Part shown: one piece after another, positions 1-5,426 of the stretch
How the letters are laid out: each line of letters starts with the position of its first letter
How positions within the stretch are numbered: the first letter of the stretch is position 1
Assembly (NCBI GenBank): GCA_964532655.1
Contig: CAZHMZ010000209.1
Coordinates: 1 to 5,426, forward strand
Source: JAJFTV01 sp964532655
GTDB lineage: Bacteria; Chloroflexota; Anaerolineae; Anaerolineales; Anaerolineaceae
DNA: 5,426 nt
Direction of reading: 5' to 3'
The notes under the pieces: generated by a model
The model's database searches: none
What the model saw: only the letters and a program-made list of their open reading frames with translations
Told to the model about the DNA's origin: nothing
Position numbers and translations under genes: made by a program

Positions 1-3
1 TTT

Positions 4-30
4 GATGTTCTGTATAATATACGAAACATC
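4..30 (+). promoter_or_regulatory. Candidate promoter -10 box inside a 27-bp imperfect palindrome
   Basis: A perfect TATAAT lies at 13-18. It sits inside a dyad centred on base 17: outer half-sites GATGTT (4-9) and AACATC (25-30), inner half-sites GTATA (12-16) and TATAC (18-22). Eleven of 13 base pairs match; only 10/24 and 11/23 fail. This layout would suit an operator overlapping a -10 element, where a dimeric repressor could block RNA polymerase. The matching -35 box would fall left of the window, so the promoter cannot be confirmed. If it is real, transcription would start near base 25 and leave a leader of about 155 bases before the secreted-protein gene. The core is nearly symmetric, so use from the other strand is also possible. 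Confidence 0.35.
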
Positions 31-167
31 TGAATCAGCTTTTGAGCCATTTCAGATCCGTTGATCAAAATTCAATCCTGTCCAACCATATTCAAAATCC
101 ATATCACAAATTCTGTTTCCAGGTCACTTAAGTCCCGCCATCGCCTGGCTTTCTTTTTCACAACGCG

Positions 168-173
168 AAAGGA
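168..173 (+). promoter_or_regulatory. Ribosome binding site for the secreted-protein gene
   Basis: AAAGGA ends 7 bases before the ATG at 181. It decides the start: the same frame stays open back to a TTG at 61, but only the ATG at 181 has a purine-rich site at the right distance and puts a classical signal peptide at the N-terminus. Confidence 0.6.
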
Positions 174-180
174 AACGCAT

Positions 181-1131
181 ATGCAGAATTTTTCACGCAT
201 GCATTTTATCGTCACCGGGATGGTGATTCTGGCGCTCCTCTGCCTGTTTCTGCTGACCCCCGGTTCTACTTTAGCAGCCACTGAAAAATATCAGGTATCC
301 ATCAGCGGTCTTGACGGGCTGGTCTGTGTGGGTGATTCCTATATGCTGACCGCGCGCTGGAACGAGATCGGATCGAACGATCTTGCGTCATTGACAGCGC
401 CAAACTCAATTGACGTAACAGCCACCCTCGGCGGCTTCGACCGCACCTCTGAGCGCCCGGCAGCCGGCACTGGCGTGACCATGTTTATGTACAACGCCAA
501 AGAAGAGGGCACCGAAACCATCGACATCTACCTCTACGATGAAGACTCCAATCTGGCTGCCCAGAATATGGTCACTTTTCCGGTGAAAATGTGCAGTTAT
601 CGCTACAAACTGTTTGCCAAAGGCATTTATTCGCATGAAGAAATTACCCTGACCATGACCTACAAAGCTGAAGGAGCCTTGGAGCCCAGTGATCCAAACT
701 ATCCGCGTGTTACCAAAGCCTTTCAAAGAAAATTCACATCAGATGTCTCCTATGTTCGATTTGATCCGAGATGCTCTCTGAGCACACTTGAAACCACACA
801 TGGATTGGGGATTATGGATTCCAGAACTTTTGAACTGGATGATTACAACGGGATCAAACTGGAACTGGGCCCCCCAACCAATCTGAACTACACCACCAGC
901 TATGTCATTACCTGCACGAATGATGAGGGCGAAACACATTCCGATTCATACGCAAACACACTTCAGGTCGATATCACCGAAGACCCCTGGATTGTACAGG
1001 ACTTCCCGACAGGCAGCGGTTCATTTGATATCCAGATCCCTCAATTCGATGAGCTCGAAAAGACCTGGAATGAATTTGGCACCTCATTTTATTACGCCAC
1101 CATCAGCCTGGAACGGGAGGCAGGACAATGA
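181..1131 (+). CDS. Secreted protein of unknown function, possibly with Ig-like beta domains
   Basis: This gene encodes 316 residues that I cannot assign to a named family. The N-terminus is a typical Sec signal peptide: an Arg/His-containing start, a hydrophobic core at about residues 9-25, then a 'TPGSTLAA' stretch with likely cleavage near residues 32-33. The mature part is rich in Thr, Ser, Asp and Tyr with alternating hydrophobic residues, as expected of beta-sandwich domains, and I see no membrane anchor at the C-terminus. It has four cysteines, at residues 49, 138, 198 and 245; two disulfides (49-138 and 198-245) in two Ig-like domains would fit, but this is inference. The stop overlaps the start of the next gene by ATGA, so the two are probably co-translated, and both products are exported. 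No catalytic motif is visible, so a binding or structural role outside the membrane is the most that can be suggested. The start at 181 is chosen over the open frame from 61 because of the ribosome binding site and signal peptide. The ATG at 199 is a weaker alternative. Confidence 0.8.
   Translation: MQNFSRMHFIVTGMVILALLCLFLLTPGSTLAATEKYQVSISGLDGLVCVGDSYMLTARWNEIGSNDLASLTAPNSIDVTATLGGFDRTSERPAAGTGVTMFMYNAKEEGTETIDIYLYDEDSNLAAQNMVTFPVKMCSYRYKLFAKGIYSHEEITLTMTYKAEGALEPSDPNYPRVTKAFQRKFTSDVSYVRFDPRCSLSTLETTHGLGIMDSRTFELDDYNGIKLELGPPTNLNYTTSYVITCTNDEGETHSDSYANTLQVDITEDPWIVQDFPTGSGSFDIQIPQFDELEKTWNEFGTSFYYATISLEREAGQ
1115..1120 (+). promoter_or_regulatory. Ribosome binding site for the lipoprotein gene
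   Basis: GGGAGG lies inside the end of the upstream gene, 7 bases before the ATG at 1128. With the ATGA overlap at 1128-1131 it supports both this start codon and translational coupling of the two genes. Confidence 0.7.
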
Positions 1132-2564
1132 AAACAAGACCTGTCCAAACACGATTATGGGCCTCCATCACCATTATGATGCTTGTATCAGCCTGCTCAC
1201 TGCCGTTTTTCTCCGGTGAAAAATCTCCCGGTGAAGCGAAACCGACTGACGAGCAGCAGACCGATACCGAAAATATTGCCAATCCGCAGGAAACGACTGA
1301 GAACGAGCAGGTTGAAGGCATTTTGCCTGATCCGCTGATAGGTCTGACTGAACTGCCCGCCTATCTGGCCGGCTTTCGGCAGGATATGGTGGGCACCCTG
1401 AAAGGTGAGCCGTATGAGCGGCACACCTATTTGCTCATATCACGTGACACATCTTCAGATAACTATGATTTCATGAACCTATCCAGCGGAACCGGACTGA
1501 TGGATTATCAGAGCCGGGTGCTGTCATTGGATCAGGCCTTTTACCGCTGGACTCAACCTGACCCATCCTGCCAGGGTTCCGACCAGGCTCCGGCGGAAGG
1601 TGAAGTGCTGGAACCGGCATCACTTTTACTGCCGGTGATGCAGGCTGACAGGCTGGGAAGAGAAACCGTCAACGAGATTAACTGTACCCACTACCAGTTC
1701 ACAGAAGATGATCTGAACGGGGTGGAAAATGGAACTTTAGTAGCGGGTGATGTGTGGATCGCCAATCAGGGCGGTTATGTGGTGAAATATTCACTCGTCG
1801 TCACCCCGCCGGCAAATTCTGATGCTGACGATCTTTCTGTGACCCAGACATGGAGCTATGATCTTTCGATCCCGGAAACCAGCTCGGCGATCGTACTTCC
1901 GCCCAACTGTCAGGAGGTTCCGTTGGATCTGCCCCTGCCGACCGATGCCCAGGATATCCGCCGCACCGGCGGGCATGTGAGTTTTGATACCGGTTCAACA
2001 GCCCGCCAGGTGGTTGATTATTACGCAGCCGCGCTGCCCGATGTCGGTTGGGTTGCACCCGATACCCTGCCGGACGGCGAAATTGAACTGCCGTACATGG
2101 CCTCCTTTACTCAAGCTGAGCAAACACTCGATCTGGTATTGGACGAGGCCGAGTCGAACGGCATCCGTGTGGATATTTTTATCAGGATCCAGCAAATGTC
2201 CATCCTGCCCGAAGGCACACAGGCCACCGCAACCACGGTATCCTCCGGCTCAGGGGTTCCCACCCCGGTTGCGACTATCGACCCATCCGCCAGCGGACTT
2301 CCGGATGATATTCCGCTTTACCCGGGTGCGACCGATCTCTTTTCAATGGACACCGTCACCATGTTTTCGTCCACCGATGATATTGGTCTAATTCAGGAGT
2401 ATTACAAACAAGCCATGGCGGATAACGGTTGGTCTTTGAGCCTTGAGCAGAACGCCGAAGGAACTCAACTCCAGCAGTGGTCGAAGAACGGGGTGGAGAT
2501 CTTCATCACCATGTCAGCAGATGGCGGCAGGGTGACTGTTGTGATCACCCGCATCACAGAATAA
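1128..2564 (+). CDS. Lipoprotein with an LppX/LolA-like domain and two tandem C-terminal modules
   Basis: This gene encodes a 478-residue exported lipoprotein. The N-terminus is basic, then hydrophobic, and ends in a lipobox (LVSAC) with the lipidated cysteine at residue 23. An acidic, Glu/Gln/Thr-rich tether follows at about 26-62. Residues about 65-240 resemble the LppX/LolA-type half-barrel domains common in lipoproteins: note 'GRETVNEINCTHYQF' from 177 and 'GDVWIANQGGYVVKY' at 207-221. Such domains often bind lipids or hydrophobic ligands, but that function is only inferred here. The C-terminal part holds two related modules, residues 267-354 and 391-476. Each has a Pro-rich 'LP' start, a YY pair (298-299; 425-426) nine residues before the Trp of a GW (W308; W435), and a closing beta strand ending in R-I. 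A Ser/Thr/Pro/Ala linker (about 360-390) separates them. Cysteines 148, 186 and 261 could form a disulfide. The gene is coupled to the upstream secreted-protein gene and ends in the convergent intergenic region. Similar modules are, from memory, frequent in Chloroflexota surface proteins. Confidence 0.85.
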   Translation: MKTRPVQTRLWASITIMMLVSACSLPFFSGEKSPGEAKPTDEQQTDTENIANPQETTENEQVEGILPDPLIGLTELPAYLAGFRQDMVGTLKGEPYERHTYLLISRDTSSDNYDFMNLSSGTGLMDYQSRVLSLDQAFYRWTQPDPSCQGSDQAPAEGEVLEPASLLLPVMQADRLGRETVNEINCTHYQFTEDDLNGVENGTLVAGDVWIANQGGYVVKYSLVVTPPANSDADDLSVTQTWSYDLSIPETSSAIVLPPNCQEVPLDLPLPTDAQDIRRTGGHVSFDTGSTARQVVDYYAAALPDVGWVAPDTLPDGEIELPYMASFTQAEQTLDLVLDEAESNGIRVDIFIRIQQMSILPEGTQATATTVSSGSGVPTPVATIDPSASGLPDDIPLYPGATDLFSMDTVTMFSSTDDIGLIQEYYKQAMADNGWSLSLEQNAEGTQLQQWSKNGVEIFITMSADGGRVTVVITRITE

Positions 2565-2640
2565 ATCGGAAATATCGCAGGAGGCGGTCAGCCATACCGG
2601 CTATAAATCGTGTCCTTGATCGATAAAAGAAACAGGATAA

Positions 2641-2672
2641 AGGATATCAGTGACTCTCTTTTCTGATATCCT
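2641..2672 (-). terminator. Hairpin, probable terminator of the GH94 gene
   Basis: A perfect 10-bp inverted repeat (AGGATATCAG at 2641-2650, CTGATATCCT at 2663-2672) encloses a 12-base loop and begins 3 bases beyond the minus-strand stop codon. Read on the minus strand, the hairpin is followed by a T-rich stretch (TTATCCTGTTTCTTTT), as in an intrinsic terminator, although the T run is interrupted and the stem is AT-rich. On the plus strand no T tract follows, so it is less suited to ending the lipoprotein operon. The rest of the intergenic region (2565-2640) shows no clear signal. Confidence 0.5.
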
Positions 2673-2675
2673 CTC

Positions 2676-5426
2676 TCACTCTCCCATAACGACCGCCACA
2701 CTGTGGCTCTGCCGGTCATCTGTCAGCGGGATACGTCCATTCTCCATCAAATTTCCATCCAGGTGAACCGACTTCACACCGGCGGTCAGGTGGTGCGGAT
2801 TTTCCACCCGGATCTGATAACTGGTTTCACCATAACGATATGTGATCTCAAACTGATCCCATTCCGGAGGAATGATCGGGTCAAACCACAGCGTCTCACC
2901 GGCTTTGTGAAGTCCCAGCATGGCCTCCATTCCCAAACGGTACATCCAGGCTGCCGATCCGGTATACCACGTCCAACCGCCACGCCGGACAAAAGGTGGC
3001 TGGCTGTATACATCGGCAGCGATGACATAGGGTTCCCTGAAGTATTCGTCAGCCTTTTCTGGGGTGTCCGTGTGAAAGATCGGGTTGAGCAGGCGGAACA
3101 GCGCTCCAGCCTGCGCGCCATCCCGCAGACCGGTGAAGGCCCAGGCAGTCCAGATCGCTGCATGCGTGTACTGCCCGCCGTTCTCACGAATACCCGGTAA
3201 ATAGCCTTTGATATAACCCGGGTCATGCTGAGTTTTATCAAATGGTGGCGTGAACAGCAAAGACAGCCGATCCTGAGGGCGGACCAATCGCTTGAGCACC
3301 GCATCCATGGCCTGCCGGCTGTGATCCGTATTGCCCGCGCCGCTGATCACCGACCAGGACTGCGCAATCGCGTCGATCTGGCATTCGATGTCGGTGATGG
3401 TCCCCAGCGGTGTGCCATCATCATANNNNNNNNNNNNNNNNNNNNNNNNNNNNNNNNNNNNNNNNNNNNNNNNNNNNNNNNNNNNNNNNNNNNNNNNNNN
3501 NNNNNNNNNNNNNNNNNNNNNNNNNCGTCGATCTGGCATTCGATGTCGGTGATGGTCCCCAGCGGTGTGCCATCATCATAGTACGCGCGCCTATACCAGC
3601 CGCCGTCCCAGGCAGATTGTTCCACCGCTTCGGCATAATTGGCCGCGCGGATCTCATAAGTCTGCGCCAGCTTCTCCTCACCGTGCTGCCGGCAAAGTGC
3701 CTGAAAGCGTTTGAGCACATCTATCAGAAACCACGCCAGCCAGACGCTTTCACCCTGCCCATTGGCCCCCACCAGGTTCATACCGTCATTCCAGTCGCCG
3801 GTGCCCATCAACGGTAAACCGTGCGGACCGGTTGTACTGCCCCTCTCGATGGCTCTTGTACAGTGTTCAAACAGCGTGAAACGCTGTTTTGACAGCGGAA
3901 ATTCGCTGTAATGTTCGTCTTCCGTCTCGCTTAAGGGGGGCGCTTCACGGAACGGGACTTTCTCATCCAGAATCGCATAATCGCCGGTTGTTTCAACATA
4001 CTGCGCGGTAACATAGGGCAGCCACAATAAATCATCAGAAAAGCGGGTGCGCACCCCTCTTCCTGATGGCGGATGCCACCAGTGCAGAACATCCCCTTCG
4101 GTAAATTGATGCTGCGCCGCAATCAACAACTGGCTGCGGGTGATGGCCGGATCCACTTGAAGAAGCGCCAGTACATCCTGTAATTGATCCCTGAAACCAA
4201 ACGCCCCGCTGGATTGGTACAACGCCGAGCGCCCCCAGATGCGGCAGGATAGTGCCTGGTACAGCATCCAACGGTTCAGCAGCAGATCAGAAGCCGGTTC
4301 CGGCGTGCGCACCTGCACGGTGTCCAGCAGCCGATCCCAGAATACCTGTGTGCGAGTGAACACGCTGTTCAGCCATTCATGTTGATGGTATTTTTTCACC
4401 AGTGTGGTGGTGTGCTCACGGTCAAAACCCTGCCCGATGACAAAATAGAATTCCTCTTTTCCGCAGGGCGGCAGATCGATATGAACCTGCATGGCAGCGC
4501 AGGGATCTTCACCCACAAGAATGCGCGTCTCCAGGCCCATACGCCTTAAAGCTGCCGGGAAAGCATAACTACCGCCGCGCCCCAAAAACTCAGTGCGATC
4601 AGCCGTCAGCCCATGCACCGGCTTGCTGGCGATCAGAAAGGCTGTTCGATTGGCAAATTCCGGATTGTACGGATTGATTGCCATCAGGCATTGTTCGGTG
4701 GCATCATATTCCGGGATGATGTAGGCTGAGTTGACCGCCCGGTTTGTGCCCAGTACCCATTCCACATACTGGGTCGCCGTGATCCGGCGGGGACGATCCA
4801 GCGTGTTTTCCATTGTCAGATGAATGATTTTGACCGGGTCTTCCGGGCTGGCAAACAATCTGAGTTGGTGAAGCATCCCATGCGAGTTGTGCTCAAAGAT
4901 GGTATACCCGGCTCCATGCGTCACCCTGAAGGGCTGGTCTGCACCGGCCGGCAGCGGGGTGGGCGTCCAGACTTCGCCGGTTTCCTCATCGCGAAGGTAC
5001 AGCGCCTCGCCGGTTGGATCGCTGACCGGGTCGTTGAACCAGGGTGTCAGCCGGTTTTCACCGCTGTTCAATGCCCAGGTGCACTGGCTACCCGATTCGG
5101 AAACCATAAAACCAAACCCGGGGTATCCGATCACATTAACCCAGGGAGCCGGGGTGGCGCGATGTTTCTCATCAGTATCCCCATCGCCTGAAGCCGGGTT
5201 ACCCCGTAAATGAATGACATATTCCTTGCCATCGGCGGAAAATCCGCCGTACCCATTCCAAAACTGCAATCCCTCCGGGCTTTCCAATGTATAGGTATAA
5301 GGTTCACTGGCTGCCGTTTTTACATCCAGTACCGGACGGGTGGCTGTGATAGGCGGCAGATGGTACACCGGCACAGCATATTCCGGCAATTGATCATTGA
5401 TCGAACCCTTTTCACCGGAAAACACC
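2676..5426 (-). CDS. GH94-family C-terminal part of a cyclic beta-1,2-glucan synthase-like (NdvB/Cgs) protein, partial
   Basis: Reading from the right edge, this is the last 864 residues (numbered from 5425) of a protein whose N-terminus lies outside the window. Residues about 50-240 match the GH94 N-terminal beta-sandwich as found in cyclic beta-1,2-glucan synthases: FWNGYGGFSADGKEYVI (55-71), then an APWVNV...FGFMVSESGS...ENRLTPW...GEALYLRDEETGE series. The (alpha/alpha)6 catalytic domain follows, with GFRDQLQD around D413, HWWHPPSGRGVRTR (448-461), GTGDWNDGMN with D544-W545-N546-D547, IRENGGQYTHAA (694-705) and GGWTWYTGSAAWMYR (764-778). By family knowledge, the second Asp of DWND (D547) is the general acid of GH94 phosphorolysis. 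In NdvB/Cgs this C-terminal domain trims the beta-1,2-glucan chain and so controls ring size, while a GT84 membrane domain upstream polymerises UDP-glucose. A free-standing beta-1,2-oligoglucan phosphorylase remains possible until the N-terminus is seen. The apparent break at the 100-N gap is artificial: removing 155 bases (one 55-base copy plus Ns) gives 865 codons in a single frame. The GTG at 5425 is just the first codon in frame, not a supported start. No promoter is visible. Confidence 0.9.
3371..3425. repeat. First copy of a 55-base duplicate at the gap edge (assembly artefact)
   Basis: These 55 bases are identical to 3526-3580 and end exactly where the N run begins. They encode part of the GH94 protein ('YDDGTPLGTITDIECQID', residues about 616-633). 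Identity that stops exactly at the gap edge, and a length of 55, a common de Bruijn k-mer size, point to two contig ends sharing one k-mer. Confidence 0.93.
3426..3525. other. Scaffold gap of exactly 100 Ns
   Basis: The run is exactly 100 Ns, the conventional placeholder for a gap of unknown size. The flanks overlap by 55 bases, so the true gap is most likely zero or negative. No sequence is probably missing here. Confidence 0.97.
3526..3580. repeat. Second copy of the 55-base duplicate at the gap edge (assembly artefact)
   Basis: Identical to 3371-3425 and starts at the first base after the Ns. Joining this copy directly to base 3370 continues the GH94 reading frame (...CQID then AIAQSW...) without a shift, so only one copy should exist in the genome. 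Confidence 0.93.
3869..3889. repeat. Perfect 9-bp inverted repeat inside the GH94 gene
   Basis: AAACAGCGT (3869-3877) and ACGCTGTTT (3881-3889) flank a 3-base loop, with a further T at 3890. The repeat encodes KQRFTLF in the GH94 protein. On the plus strand it looks like a short intrinsic terminator for antisense transcription, but the tail has only four Ts and the codons fit the protein, so chance is the simplest explanation. Confidence 0.4.

Noticed and set aside
61..180. An N-terminal extension of the secreted protein starting at the TTG at 61
   Set aside because: It would bury the signal peptide about 40 residues in, and the ATG at 181 has a properly spaced ribosome binding site.
1958..1974. 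A short GC-rich hairpin (CCGCCG/CGGCGG) in the lipoprotein gene
   Set aside because: A six-base GC stem in coding DNA is expected by chance and is followed by no T tract.
1984..2391. Overlapping open frames on both strands inside the lipoprotein gene
   Set aside because: Their translations are rich in Arg, Pro and Ser with no family-like motifs, as expected for shadow frames of a GC-rich gene. The lipoprotein frame has clear domain structure throughout.
2703..3200. Plus-strand and alternative-frame open readings opposite the GH94 gene, including those at 4820-5213
   Set aside because: The GH94 frame carries strong conserved motifs across these stretches. The opposite frames show no recognisable domain or ribosome binding site.
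3371..3580. A 55-base direct repeat as a mobile-element or recombination signature
   Set aside because: The copies are exactly identical, end precisely at the N run, and match a common assembler k-mer length. Collapsing them restores the reading frame, so an assembly artefact explains everything.
3869..3890. An intrinsic terminator inside the GH94 gene
   Set aside because: It is a perfect 9-bp inverted repeat, but it lies within conserved coding sequence, has only a four-T tail, and has no plus-strand gene upstream to terminate. I list it as a repeat only.
2676..5425. Two separate minus-strand genes, or a frameshifted pseudogene, on either side of the Ns
   Set aside because: The frame change equals the 155 artificial bases. 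After collapse there is a single 865-codon frame with GH94 motifs in the expected order.

Overview
The window looks like a piece of a metagenome-assembled scaffold from an uncultured bacterium, most plausibly a Chloroflexota member of the Anaerolineae type. This placement is an inference. It rests on the style of the lipoprotein (a Ser/Thr/Pro linker and C-terminal modules with a 'PLYPGA'-like start and a 'YY...GW' core) and on moderately GC-rich codon use; no marker gene is present. The run of exactly 100 N bases shows that the sequence was scaffolded.

Left part (1-2564, + strand): two genes that overlap by ATGA form a probable operon. The first encodes a 316-residue secreted protein of unknown function with a signal peptide and four cysteines in the mature part. 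The second encodes a 478-residue lipoprotein with a clear lipobox, an N-terminal domain that resembles LppX/LolA-type lipoprotein folds, and two tandem copies of an approximately 87-residue module at its C-terminus. Both products should leave the cytoplasm, so they may act together at the cell surface. At the left edge, a 27-bp imperfect dyad is centred on a perfect TATAAT box and is a candidate promoter/operator.

Middle (2565-2675): a short convergent intergenic region. It carries a 10-bp-stem hairpin placed just after the stop of the minus-strand gene, probably its terminator.

Right part (2676-5426, - strand): the C-terminal 864 residues of a GH94-type protein closely resembling the C-terminal part of cyclic beta-1,2-glucan synthase (NdvB/Cgs). 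The gene runs off the right edge, so its N-terminus is not seen. It appears broken by the N run, but the same 55 bases lie on both sides of the Ns. Collapsing the duplicate and the Ns (155 bases) restores one uninterrupted frame with family motifs on both sides. The break is therefore an assembly artefact and not a pseudogene or a repeat element.

No RNA genes, CRISPR arrays or mobile elements were seen. I did not find convincing evidence of a wholly new system. The least-explained material is the secreted protein/lipoprotein pair.
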